In this document: in pieces, positions 37,423 to 46,717 of the stretch
How positions within the stretch are numbered: position 1 is the stretch's first letter
How the letters are laid out: each line of letters starts with the position of its first letter
Assembly: GCF_012070565.1 (NCBI RefSeq)
Contig: NZ_JAAQRO010000036.1
Location: 1-64,000, forward strand
Origin: Anaerosporobacter faecicola
GTDB taxonomy: Bacteria > Bacillota > Clostridia > Lachnospirales > Lachnospiraceae
Direction of reading: 5' to 3'
Length of the DNA stretch: 64,000 nucleotides
Position numbers and translations under genes: made by a program
Notes under the pieces: generated by a model
Seen by the model: the letters and a program-made list of their open reading frames with translations, nothing else
What the model was told of the DNA's origin: nothing
Database searches by the model: none

Positions 37423-38889
37423 TTATTGATTTACTTCAATACTATTAGATTCTTGTGCAGAAGCCCAAGCTTCGTTCCATTCTGCCATAATTTCATCGAA
37501 TGTCATGCCCTTATTCGCTGCATTTTCAATAATTTGTTGAACTTTTGTATTACCACCTGCATTGATCATTAAGTCTGAATCTGTATTTAATAGATTTAAA
37601 TAATCTTCTTCACCAGCTACAGCAGGATCATCTGCTATGAATTCAATACCTTCGAATGCAGAATATACTTCTGGATAGTTATTATCTTCTGCATTGATTG
37701 GGATACCACTTTCATTGTATGAGAATCCTGATTTATCTGTCATCCATTTAACGAATACCATTGCTGCTTTCTTATTATCATCAGATGAATTTGCATTGAT
37801 ACCATAGCAGTAATCAGGACCAGCTGATGCATATTGTTTTCCATTTACAGTGATTGGGAATGACATGTAGCCGATATCATCTGCGTGTTCACCAGCCGCT
37901 TGCATCTGAGGATATGCCCAAGAACCGAGTACCATACAACCAATTTCACCATTATTGATCATACCTTTACAACCTTCCCAGTCAGTTGTTGAGAAGTCTT
38001 CTTCTGTTAATCCACCTGCTACTGCATCATATAAGATTTTGTACACAGCATATGCATGTGTATTATCCCCTTTATCTGAGAATGGATCTTTTGCGTGTAA
38101 CAATGTTTGATTCATATAGGTAGACTCACCTGTTGCAGATCCTCCAAGATATGCATCCCATGCACCCATAGTCCAACCAGCTGCATAGTTTGTGTATAGA
38201 GGAATTGCATCTGTCTTATCTTTAATTGCTTGTAAAGCTGCTAAAAATTCTTCTGGTGTTTTTGGAATTGTAGTAATTCCTGCCTTTTCAAATACTGCTT
38301 TGTTATATACGATACCTTGTGCATTACCAGTAGAAGGAATACCATATACCTGATTATCATAAACCCAGTTGTTAATAAATCGAGCTTGTTTGCTTACTGT
38401 CTCTACATCCCCATAAGGAATAAAATATGTACTAAGATCTGCTTTATCTACTGCTGGAATTCCCATGATGTCACCCCAGTCACCACTTTGTAAACGTAAC
38501 AATGCATTATCTGCATAAGTTGTATCTGTTTCCACTTCTACTGTAATGTTTGGATACATTTTATTGAATTCTGCTACGTATTCACTCCATGTTGTTCCTG
38601 GATAATCCTCTGTATTCATATCTGTTCTGTGATTGTATACTTTTATTGTCGTTGTAATATCTGTGTAACTTTCTCCCAATACGATATTGGCATAAGATAA
38701 CTCTTGTTCTGCAGCTGCATCATCTGTTGCTGCTTCTGCTGTATCATCTGTTGCCTTATCCGTTTCTGTTGTTTCTGTTGTTGCTTCCTTTGTGTTATCT
38801 TTCTTATTCTCTGCTTTTTTAGAACAAGCAACACATGACAAGGAAAGAACTACTGCAGTACCAATTGCTACAAATTTTTTTAATCTCAT
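37423..38889 (-). CDS. Extracellular sugar-binding lipoprotein of the ABC importer
   Basis: The 488-residue family-1 solute-binding protein has a signal sequence RLKKFVAIGTAVVLSLSCVA followed by CSKK; the lipidated Cys is probably the second one, with an unusual Cys at -3. A Thr/Glu/Ala-rich linker (residues about 25-65) precedes the binding fold (TTWSEYVAEFNKMYPNITVE, GIPAVDKADL). AAAGGAGG lies before the ATG at 38889. It is the first gene of the importer operon. Mannooligosaccharide binding is inferred from the GH130 gene. Confidence 0.92.
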   Translation of the reverse strand: MRLKKFVAIGTAVVLSLSCVACSKKAENKKDNTKEATTETTETDKATDDTAEAATDDAAAEQELSYANIVLGESYTDITTTIKVYNHRTDMNTEDYPGTTWSEYVAEFNKMYPNITVEVETDTTYADNALLRLQSGDWGDIMGIPAVDKADLSTYFIPYGDVETVSKQARFINNWVYDNQVYGIPSTGNAQGIVYNKAVFEKAGITTIPKTPEEFLAALQAIKDKTDAIPLYTNYAAGWTMGAWDAYLGGSATGESTYMNQTLLHAKDPFSDKGDNTHAYAVYKILYDAVAGGLTEEDFSTTDWEGCKGMINNGEIGCMVLGSWAYPQMQAAGEHADDIGYMSFPITVNGKQYASAGPDYCYGINANSSDDNKKAAMVFVKWMTDKSGFSYNESGIPINAEDNNYPEVYSAFEGIEFIADDPAVAGEEDYLNLLNTDSDLMINAGGNTKVQQIIENAANKGMTFDEIMAEWNEAWASAQESNSIEVNQ

Positions 38890-39292
38890 AACAAATCCTC
38901 CTTTTATTAACAAGTTACTTTTTTGTAACTTTATTTTAATTATAAATTAATTAATTTTTAAGTCATCATTGAGAATTGTTATTTATCTTTCATTCTTGTT
39001 TTTTTTAACAATAATTGCGTAAAACGCCCTTATTTTTTTCGAACAATTGTGCTTTTTTACATGTTCAAAATTATTTTAGTCTATTATTATAGGTATTATT
39101 AATTATTTTTAATTAATTTTAGTTGTATTATTTATCTTCTTGTTTTATAATATGATACAAGATTAATCGGTTATTTGTTTCAAAATTACATACTTAATTA
39201 AACTTCAGAGCCCTAAAAACAAACCGCATACAAATCATATGCCCATTTGTCATTTTCCACGTTTAAGTAAATTGAATTAGGAGACGAGTACT
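38890..39292. promoter_or_regulatory. Divergent control region, sugar importer / AraC regulator
   Basis: This 403-base, very AT-rich gap has no gene. It holds an AAGTTAC-N6-GTAACTT dyad (38912-38931) next to the importer ribosome site and a GCGT-AAA-ACGC palindrome (39017-39027). A minus-strand TATAAT (39086-39091) lacks a good -35 box, which is typical of activator-dependent promoters. A plus-strand promoter serves the AraC gene. These are candidate sites for the AraC regulator, the LacI regulator or CcpA; none is proven. Confidence 0.45.
39123..39151 (+). promoter_or_regulatory. Promoter of the AraC-type regulator
   Basis: TTGTAT (39123-39128), 17-base spacer, TATAAT (39146-39151), about 140 bases before the ATG. 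Confidence 0.65.
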
Positions 39293-40216
39293 ATGATTCC
39301 ATATAATAATTTTCTATCTTCGATTATTGCTTATTCCAAATTACCCGAGCATCTGGATTTAGATTTTCTTATTCCAGTAATTCTGAAGGCTTCCACCAAT
39401 TCATTTTCATCTGTTTTAGCCGGATGTAAAGAAGTCTCCTTGACTTTTCCTTTTTATTGCGAAAGCAAGGGCTGCCCCTACTATATTTTACTGTATACCA
39501 AAACTGGACAAGGTAGCATCCAACTAAGTGGACATTCCTATCCAGCAAAGGTAGATACTCTACTGTTCTTTTCTTGTGAACAACCATTTAAGATTTGTTC
39601 CTTTGATCAAAACTGGACATTTCAGATTCTATACCTGAACCAAGGATTTGCCGATTTATACTATCAGATTTTTCATCAAAATACGGACGTAATCTATGAG
39701 GTTAAGTCCTTTTCCTGTGTGCCCTTCTGCTTTCATAATCTTCTCAAAATCGACGAGCAAATGAATTTATCTTCGATCTATGAGATGAAATGGATTACAG
39801 ACATCTTGACGGAACTTTGTATTTATGTACAGACAAAAGACAATCCAGATGATTCTATACCATATTATGTAAAGAAACTAAAAGAACGAATTGATGAGCA
39901 ATTACAGGAATCCATCTCTTTAGAAGCCTTTGCAGAAGAATTAAAAGTGAATAAGTATCGATTATGCCGCGAATTTTCTCAGTTCTATCACATGCCTCCA
40001 CTTCATTATCGCAATCATATGAGAATTGAGAAAGCAAAAGAATTATTATTCACTACCAACTTAACCATTACCGAGATTAGCTTACAACTAGGAATAGAGA
40101 ATGTAACCCATTTTATTAATCTATTCAAAAAAGAAACAGGCGCTACCCCGCTAGTATTTAGACAGGAAGCACCCGAATCGATTCGTAATCTATATAGAAA
40201 GGATCCTGTTTCCTAA
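39293..40216 (+). CDS. AraC family transcriptional regulator
   Basis: The 307-residue regulator has an N-terminal cupin-like sensing domain (SIQLSGHSYPAKVDTLLFFS) and the C-terminal double helix-turn-helix: ISLEAFAEELKVNKYRLCRE, then RIEKAKELLFTTNLTITEIS and GIENVTHFINLFKKETGATP. It is divergent from the sugar importer and probably activates it in response to an imported sugar. The start has a GGAG-like site upstream. Confidence 0.9.
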   Translation: MIPYNNFLSSIIAYSKLPEHLDLDFLIPVILKASTNSFSSVLAGCKEVSLTFPFYCESKGCPYYILLYTKTGQGSIQLSGHSYPAKVDTLLFFSCEQPFKICSFDQNWTFQILYLNQGFADLYYQIFHQNTDVIYEVKSFSCVPFCFHNLLKIDEQMNLSSIYEMKWITDILTELCIYVQTKDNPDDSIPYYVKKLKERIDEQLQESISLEAFAEELKVNKYRLCREFSQFYHMPPLHYRNHMRIEKAKELLFTTNLTITEISLQLGIENVTHFINLFKKETGATPLVFRQEAPESIRNLYRKDPVS

Positions 40217-40257
40217 TAAAAGCATCCCCATCCAATACAGAAGATTCCATATATATA

Positions 40258-40304
40258 CGAAAAGCCTATGTACAGATCTTAATACATCGTACATAGGCTT
40301 TCGT
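40258..40304. terminator. Bidirectional terminator between araC-type gene and nifJ
   Basis: AAAGCCTATGTAC (40261-40273) pairs perfectly with GTACATAGGCTTT (40289-40301), extended by CGAA/TTCG. Confidence 0.9.
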
Positions 40305-40331
40305 TTATTCCTTCCCTTTTAAAGGAATGGA

Positions 40332-43300
40332 TTATTTATATAATTCTACTAACTTCAACAAATGTTCATAACGAGCTTTTGCTGCTTCTTCTGATGCAGA
40401 GAATAATTTTTCTGCACGATCTGGGAAAGAACGAGTCAGACGAGTATAACGAGTTTCGTTATTCAAGAAGTCTTGATATGATCCATCACCAGGTTTAGAC
40501 GTTAATGTAAATGGATTCTTTCCTTCTGCTTTCAATGCAGGATTGAAGCTGAATAGATTCCAGTAACCAGCTTTAACAGCTGCTTTCATTTCATCTTGAC
40601 AGTGGTTCATACCACCCTTAACTCCGTGTAATTCACATGGAGCATATCCGATGATTAAGGAAGGTCCATTATATGCTTCCGCTTCTGCAAGTACTTTTAC
40701 AGTTTGTGCTGGGTTTGCACCAAGAGCAATCTGTGCTACATATACGTAGCCATAGCTCATAGCAATTTCAGCAAGAGATTTCTTACCTATTTCTTTACCA
40801 GCAGCAGCGAATTGACATACTTCACCGATATTAGATGCCTTTGAAGCTTGTCCGCCTGTATTAGAATACATCTCTGTATCGAATACCATAACGTTAACAT
40901 TTTCTCCAGAAGCAAGCACATGGTCAAGTCCACCAAATCCGATATCATATGCCCAACCATCACCACCGAAGATCCATACAGACTTCTTAGCAAGGTATTG
41001 TTTCTTTTCCATAATCTCTTTGCAAAGATCACATCCTGCATCTGCGCCCTTCTTAATTTCAGCAACTAATGCTTCTGCAGCTGATGCATTGTCTTTTGTT
41101 GAATCTTTTGTTTCCATGAATTTTGCTACAGCAGCTTTAAGTTCTTCAGAAGCTTTATCAGATTCTGCTACTTTTTCTACTTTCGCAATTACTTGATCAC
41201 GAATTGTCTTTTGTCCAAGATACATACCAAAACCATGTTCTGCATTATCTTCGAATAAAGAGTTAGACCAAGCTGGTCCTTTCTTCGTGTCTTTGTTTAC
41301 TGTATATGGACTTGTTGCAGCTGGACCACCCCAGATTGATGAACATCCTGTTGCATTAGAGATGTACATTTGCTCACCAAATAATTGTGTGATTAATCTA
41401 GCGTATGAAGTTTCTGCACAACCTGCACAGCTTCCTGAGAACTCAAGAAGTGGTTGGTTGAATTGAGAACCTTTAACGGTATTATCAGCTGGCATTCCAG
41501 GTTTCTTTCCTACATTTGCTACTAAGTAATCAAATACTGGTTGTTCTGCTGCTTGTGATTCTTGAGGAACCATTGCAATTGCAGCAGTTGGACATACGGT
41601 TACACATTCGCCACAACCCATACAATCTAATGGGGAAACGCTCATTGTGTACTTGTATTCTCCAGCCTTTGGTTTCATATCAGCAAGTTTGATTCCAGCA
41701 GGAGCAGCTTTTACTTCTGCTTCATCTAACATAAATGGACGTATTGTTGCATGTGAACATACGAATGCACAATTGTTACATTGGATACATTTTGTAGCAT
41801 CCCATTCTGGAACAGATACGGCGATACCACGTTTTTCATATGCAGAAGCACCAGTTGGGAATTGACCATCTGCGCATTCAGCGAATGCAGAAACTGGTAG
41901 GTTATCCCCATCCATTAAACCGATTGGATCAAGTAATTCTTTTACCATCTTAACAGTTTCTGGACGTCCAACTAATTCTCTTGCAACTTCTTTTTGTTCT
42001 GCATTTGCCCATGAAGCAGGAACTTCTACTTTATGGATTGCATCTACACCAGCATCAATTGCTTTGTAGTTCATCTCAACAACTGCATCACCCTTCTTAC
42101 CATAAGACTTCTTAGCAGCAGCCTTCATGAAGTTGATTGCATCGTCGATTGGCATTACATTTGCTAATTTGAAGAATGCAGATTGAAGAATGGTGTTGGT
42201 ACGTTTACCCATACCAATTTCAATTGCTTTATCAATTGCATTGATGGTATATAACTGAATATTGTTCTTTGCAATATATCTCTTTGCTTCTGCATTTAGA
42301 TGTTCTTCTAATTCTTCATCAGACCATTGACAGTTAATCATGAAGATTCCGCCTGGCTTAACGTCTTGAACCATCTTGTATCCTTTTACAACATAAGATG
42401 GGTTATGACATGCAACGAAATCTGCTTGGTTGATGTAATATGGGCTTCTGATTGGTTTGTCACCAAAACGAAGATGGGAAATTGTTACACCACCTGTTTT
42501 CTTTGAGTCATATTGGAAATATGCTTGGATGTACTTATCTGTATGGTCACCAATGATCTTAGTTGAGTTCTTGTTAGCACCAACTGTACCATCTCCACCA
42601 AGACCCCAGAACTTACATTCAACAGTACCTTTTGCTGAAGTAATAGGAGCTGGTTTTACTTCTGGTAAGCTTAAGTTCGTAACATCATCTACGATACCGA
42701 TTGTGAAACGAGCCTTAGGCGCATCCTTCTCTAACTCTTTGTAGATTGCGAATACAGATGAAGGTGGAGTATCTTTTGATCCTAAACCATAACGACCACC
42801 CGTTAATACGATATCATTCAATCCAGCTTCTCTTAATGTAGCAGCTACATCAAGGTATAATGGATCACCGAATGCTCCTGGTTCTTTTGTACGGTCTAAT
42901 ACAGCCATCTTCTTAACAGTCTTAGGAAGTACTTTTAATAAACCTTTTACTGACCAAGGACGGAATAATCTTACTTTGATTAAACCAACTTTTTCACCTG
43001 CTGCAGTTAAGTAATCAATTACTTCTTCCGCAACATCACAGATTGATCCCATTGCAACAATGACACGATCTGCGTCTTTTGCTCCATAGTAGTTAAATAG
43101 ATCGTAATCTGTTCCTAATTTTTCATTTATCTTAGCCATGTATTTTTCAACAACAGCTGGTAAGTTATCATATACACTATTACATGCTTCACGATGTTGG
43201 AAGAATACATCTCCGTTTTCATGAGAGCCACGCATTGAAGGATTCTCTGGATTTAAAGCATGTTCACGGAATACTTTTACTGCATCCATATTACACATTT

Positions 43301-43877
43301 CTTTTAAATCTGCATAATCCCATTTTTCAATCTTTTGAATTTCATGTGAAGTACGGAAACCGTCGAAGAAGTTAATGAATGGAACTTTTCCTTCAATTGC
43401 AGCTAAATGTGCAACTGGACTTAAGTCCATAACTTCCTGTGGATTTGTCTCGGCTAACATTGCAAAACCTGTTTGACGACAGGCATATACATCACTATGA
43501 TCACCAAAGATGTTAAGTGATTGAGTAGCAACCGTACGTGCTGATACATCAAATACACAAGGTAATTGCTCTGCAGCAATTTTGTACATATTAGGGATCA
43601 TTAATAAAAGTCCCTGAGAAGCTGTAAATGTAGTGGTGATAGCACCAGCAGCAAGTGAACCATGTACTGTTCCTGCAGCTCCTGCTTCAGATTGCATTTC
43701 AACAACCTTCACCTGATTTCCAAAAATGTTTTCCTGTCCTAAAGCAGACCATTGGTCAACATAATCAGCCATTGGGCTTGAAGGTGTAATTGGGTAAATG
43801 GCAGCAACATCAGTAAACGCATAAGCTACATGAGCAGCGGCTGTGTTACCATCCATTGATTGTTTCGCTCTTGACAT
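40332..43877 (-). CDS. nifJ: Pyruvate:ferredoxin (flavodoxin) oxidoreductase
   Basis: The single-chain PFOR is 1181 residues, from the ATG at 43877 with AGGAGG upstream. The pyruvate-binding domain begins AFTDVAAIYPITPSSPMADY. Two ferredoxin clusters are CIQCNNCAFVCSHA and CMGCGECVTVCPTA. The TPP domain has CSGSCAGCAETSYARLI-type Cys ligands for the proximal cluster and WIFGGDGWAYDIGFGGLDHV for Mg-TPP binding. It oxidises pyruvate to acetyl-CoA, CO2 and reduced ferredoxin, the central fermentation step in anaerobes. Monocistronic, with its own promoter and terminator. Confidence 0.97.
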   Translation of the reverse strand: MSRAKQSMDGNTAAAHVAYAFTDVAAIYPITPSSPMADYVDQWSALGQENIFGNQVKVVEMQSEAGAAGTVHGSLAAGAITTTFTASQGLLLMIPNMYKIAAEQLPCVFDVSARTVATQSLNIFGDHSDVYACRQTGFAMLAETNPQEVMDLSPVAHLAAIEGKVPFINFFDGFRTSHEIQKIEKWDYADLKEMCNMDAVKVFREHALNPENPSMRGSHENGDVFFQHREACNSVYDNLPAVVEKYMAKINEKLGTDYDLFNYYGAKDADRVIVAMGSICDVAEEVIDYLTAAGEKVGLIKVRLFRPWSVKGLLKVLPKTVKKMAVLDRTKEPGAFGDPLYLDVAATLREAGLNDIVLTGGRYGLGSKDTPPSSVFAIYKELEKDAPKARFTIGIVDDVTNLSLPEVKPAPITSAKGTVECKFWGLGGDGTVGANKNSTKIIGDHTDKYIQAYFQYDSKKTGGVTISHLRFGDKPIRSPYYINQADFVACHNPSYVVKGYKMVQDVKPGGIFMINCQWSDEELEEHLNAEAKRYIAKNNIQLYTINAIDKAIEIGMGKRTNTILQSAFFKLANVMPIDDAINFMKAAAKKSYGKKGDAVVEMNYKAIDAGVDAIHKVEVPASWANAEQKEVARELVGRPETVKMVKELLDPIGLMDGDNLPVSAFAECADGQFPTGASAYEKRGIAVSVPEWDATKCIQCNNCAFVCSHATIRPFMLDEAEVKAAPAGIKLADMKPKAGEYKYTMSVSPLDCMGCGECVTVCPTAAIAMVPQESQAAEQPVFDYLVANVGKKPGMPADNTVKGSQFNQPLLEFSGSCAGCAETSYARLITQLFGEQMYISNATGCSSIWGGPAATSPYTVNKDTKKGPAWSNSLFEDNAEHGFGMYLGQKTIRDQVIAKVEKVAESDKASEELKAAVAKFMETKDSTKDNASAAEALVAEIKKGADAGCDLCKEIMEKKQYLAKKSVWIFGGDGWAYDIGFGGLDHVLASGENVNVMVFDTEMYSNTGGQASKASNIGEVCQFAAAGKEIGKKSLAEIAMSYGYVYVAQIALGANPAQTVKVLAEAEAYNGPSLIIGYAPCELHGVKGGMNHCQDEMKAAVKAGYWNLFSFNPALKAEGKNPFTLTSKPGDGSYQDFLNNETRYTRLTRSFPDRAEKLFSASEEAAKARYEHLLKLVELYK

Positions 43878-43930
43878 TCGTATTTCCTCCTTTATGTAAT
43901 AAAAGGTCTTATGGGCCCTATTCGAAGAAT

Positions 43931-43959
43931 ATTTTATCATTTTTCATACGTTTTGTAAA
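43931..43959 (-). promoter_or_regulatory. nifJ promoter
   Basis: Minus-strand TTTACA (43954-43959) and TAAAAT (43931-43936) with a 17-base spacer. The rest of the gap up to 44174 is AT-rich with a GTTC-N8-GAAC dyad just upstream and no gene. Confidence 0.65.
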
Positions 43960-44174
43960 GGAATTTACTGTTCACAATGTCGAACAATCTGTTAATTTAA
44001 GATTTTTTTTAGATATATTTCATATAAATTTTGGTACATTCTTTCCAATCTCAAAATAATTAACGTTTTTTTATGCATATTAACCATTATTTTTTTGATT
44101 TATTCGACTTATTTATCTGTTTTTTACTATTTTACCATCTGTTATTCCTCCTATAGCAACTACATAAATACCTT

Positions 44175-45779
44175 CTACAGATGATCAACTGCTGCTCTCT
44201 CGATTGGCAAGCCTTCTTTGTATCGTTCAATAAAAGCATCAAAACCTTTTACATCATTGGCATCTGGTTTTACAACACTTCCCGTCTTGCCACCAAATAC
44301 CCGATTGCTTAGGTACTCAGCCAATGATTCTTTTGCTTGTTTATCAATCATATAAGACGCTAATAAAGCAATTCCCCACGCTCCACCTTCTCCTGCTGTG
44401 TCCATAACAGAAACTGGTACATCCATCGATGCTGCTACGATTTTCTGCCCTACTCCTTTTGTCTTGAATAAGCCGCCATGTCCATAAATTGTTTCCAGTT
44501 TTACGCCTTCTTCTTTTAGAAGGATATCTAAACCTACTTTCAATGCACCTAATGCAGTAAACAGATTTACGCGCATAAAATTCGCAAGATTAAATTTGGA
44601 ATCTGGTTTCCGCACAAACAAAGGACGTCCTTCTTCAAATCCCGTAATATGTTCCCCAGAGAAATAATTATAGGAAAGCAGTCCACCACAATCTGCATCT
44701 CCCTCCAGCGCTTTATTATAAAGCATTTCATAAATCTTGTTCTTATCAGAAGAAACGCCCATTCCAATCAAGAATTCTTCAAACAGATTTACCCATGCAT
44801 TCAGATCCGATGTACAATTATTACAGTGTACCATGGCAACAAGATCACCCGAAGGTGTTGTAACAAGATCCAATTCTTCATGAACTGCTTTTAGTTCTTT
44901 TTCCAATACAACCATGGCAAATACGGAGGTACCAGCAGATATATTACCTGTACGAACTTTTACACTATTAGTGGCAGCCATACCAGTACCAGCATCTCCT
45001 TCTGGTGGGCAAAGCATTACCCCTGCTTGCAGATTTCCTGTTGGATCTAATAATCTAGCTCCTTCTTCCGTTAGACAGCCCGCCGATTCTCCCGCAACTA
45101 GAACCTTAGGAAGAATATCTTCTAATTTCCAACTAAAATTCTTATTCGCAATTCGTTCATTAAATTGATTGATCATCTTTTGGTTAAAGTTCTTTGTTTC
45201 AATATCAATCGGAAACATACCAGAAGCTTCTCCGATACCAATCACCTTTTTTCCTGTTAACTTCCAGTGTATGTATCCAGCCAAAGTCGTCAAGTATGTA
45301 ATGTCTTTCACATGTTCTTCCCCATTTAAAATGGCTTGGTCAAGATGGGCGATACTCCATCTTTGTGGGATATGATAATTGAACAAGTGTGTTAATTGTT
45401 CTGAAGCTTCCCCTGTAATCGTGTTTCTCCAAGTTCGGAAAGGAACAAGTAATTGGTCCCTTGAATCAAATGCCATATAACCATGCATCATTCCACTAAA
45501 TCCAATCGCTTTCAGATTTGTGATTGTTCCATTATATCTTGTCTGTACATCCTTCGTCAGGTCTAGATAACATGCAGCAAGACCTGCCCAGATTTCTTGC
45601 TCTGCATATGTCCAGATATGATCAACCAATTGATTTTCCCATTCATAACTTCCTGATGCTATAGGCATATTCTCTTCGTCAACTAAAACTGCTTTTATTC
45701 TTGTTGAGCCAAATTCTATTCCCAAAATTGCATTTCCCTGTTCAATCGTTTGTTTTGCATTACCCATTCTAATCACCAT
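44175..45779 (-). CDS. FGGY family carbohydrate kinase
   Basis: The product has the two-domain FGGY kinase fold. [20 protein letters not shown] is the first phosphate loop, [15 protein letters not shown] the sugar-site region, and [17 protein letters not shown] and [20 protein letters not shown] the second nucleotide site. It phosphorylates a sugar such as a ketopentose or related compound; the closest broad classes are xylulokinase and ribulokinase, but I cannot name the substrate. The start is uncertain: ATG 45779, GTG 45776 (best spacing from AAAGG) and ATG 45767 are all possible. It is monocistronic and divergent from an unrecognised gene. Confidence 0.82.
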   Translation of the reverse strand: MVIRMGNAKQTIEQGNAILGIEFGSTRIKAVLVDEENMPIASGSYEWENQLVDHIWTYAEQEIWAGLAACYLDLTKDVQTRYNGTITNLKAIGFSGMMHGYMAFDSRDQLLVPFRTWRNTITGEASEQLTHLFNYHIPQRWSIAHLDQAILNGEEHVKDITYLTTLAGYIHWKLTGKKVIGIGEASGMFPIDIETKNFNQKMINQFNERIANKNFSWKLEDILPKVLVAGESAGCLTEEGARLLDPTGNLQAGVMLCPPEGDAGTGMAATNSVKVRTGNISAGTSVFAMVVLEKELKAVHEELDLVTTPSGDLVAMVHCNNCTSDLNAWVNLFEEFLIGMGVSSDKNKIYEMLYNKALEGDADCGGLLSYNYFSGEHITGFEEGRPLFVRKPDSKFNLANFMRVNLFTALGALKVGLDILLKEEGVKLETIYGHGGLFKTKGVGQKIVAASMDVPVSVMDTAGEGGAWGIALLASYMIDKQAKESLAEYLSNRVFGGKTGSVVKPDANDVKGFDAFIERYKEGLPIERAAVDHL

Positions 45780-45959
45780 ATCCTTTCCAAGATCTATCCG
45801 ATTTGCACAAGTACACATCGTCATTTTCTCATACTCTAAGCATACAACTTGTACGCTCCTATGCACAAGATGTTTTTCAACAATTCGCTTCTCAAAAACA
45901 CAAAACTAAACTTTATGCATAAGGTATTATAGACACAATCTATATTAGGAGGGAACTCA

Positions 45960-46598
45960 ATGGAAGCAACAAGGCGTTTTTGCGCCACTCCATCCAGACA
46001 ATATAACGCAGAATTAGAACAGGATTCTTGTGACTATTCACCGACTCCAAATGTAATCACAGGTATTCCACCACGTGGGGAAAGTTTCAATGAACGTATG
46101 ATGAACCCACGCGCCTCTTTTTTACCGATCGTTGGTACAATTGTTGATGTAGAAACGGAATACTTTAATCGAAGATCCAATTGCATTTCAAACTATAACC
46201 TAACCGTACAAACAGATGATGGGCAGGAAGTCCATTTCATAGTGAATGCTAATACGTACTATGTTGACTGCATCACACAGAAACCAGGTCAACGGATCAT
46301 TGGTTTTTATGATACTTCTGCTCCAATGCCACTCATCTATCCACCACGCTATATTATCAAAGTACTCGCTCTTGACTTACAAAACCGCTTTGTAAATGCG
46401 GACTTCTACGATTGTTATCTTGTTAGTAGCAACCAGTCTTTACAACTCGTTATTTCGAACAACACCTATATCATTGATGAAAGCGGTCACCCATATTGTG
46501 GTAACATCTCAAATCGATATATGGTTGCCTTGTACAGCCAATTTACAGAAGATTCACCTATTGTTACAACGCCATATGTTTTAGTCGTCTTGCATTAA
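45960..46598 (+). CDS. Unrecognised protein with two similar beta-rich halves
   Basis: I cannot name this 212-residue family. Two halves look like a duplicated domain. The first has YNLTVQTDDGQEVHFIVNAN, then TYYVD and GQRIIGFYD. The second has QSLQLVISNNTYIIDESG, then NRYMVALYSQF. Both end in an aliphatic strand after a proline-rich turn (IYPPRYIIKVLAL, VTTPYVLVVL). No signal peptide or membrane helix is present. The N-terminus contains two Cys. A perfect AGGAGGG ribosome site precedes the ATG, and two hairpins follow the gene. It has the look of small OB-like or spore-coat-type proteins of Clostridia, but this is only an impression. Confidence 0.65.
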   Translation: MEATRRFCATPSRQYNAELEQDSCDYSPTPNVITGIPPRGESFNERMMNPRASFLPIVGTIVDVETEYFNRRSNCISNYNLTVQTDDGQEVHFIVNANTYYVDCITQKPGQRIIGFYDTSAPMPLIYPPRYIIKVLALDLQNRFVNADFYDCYLVSSNQSLQLVISNNTYIIDESGHPYCGNISNRYMVALYSQFTEDSPIVTTPYVLVVLH

Positions 46599-46622
46599 AA
46601 TTATTATCATGTGAGTGCACAT

Positions 46623-46638
46623 CCCCCGAAGGGTTTTT
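46623..46638 (+). terminator. Short terminator after the unrecognised gene
   Basis: CCC-CCGAA-GGG followed by five T, 25 bases after the stop. The stem is short, so it is weak alone, but the stronger hairpin at 46638-46671 follows. Confidence 0.45.
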
Positions 46639-46671
46639 ATAATAGGAAAGTCGGAAGACTTTCCTATTATA
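46638..46671. repeat. Dispersed GGAAAGT hairpin, copy 3 (perfect)
   Basis: TATAATAGGAAAGTC and GACTTTCCTATTATA form a perfect 15-bp stem with a GGAA tetraloop. It is related to the copies at 20534 and 31597. Confidence 0.8.
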
Positions 46672-46673
46672 GA

Positions 46674-46708
46674 AAAAGGGAACATACTGTTGCAATATGT
46701 TCCCTTTT
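46674..46708. terminator. Terminator of the DEAD-box helicase gene
   Basis: AAAAGGGAACATA and TATGTTCCCTTTT form a perfect 13-bp stem with T-rich ends, just beyond the helicase stop. Confidence 0.88.
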
Positions 46709-46717
46709 CTATATAAA

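Noticed and set aside
43960-43995. Possible Rex site upstream of nifJ
   Set aside because: TTGTTCGACATTGTGAA has the flavour of a Rex box but lacks the TTGTGAA/TTCACAA symmetry.
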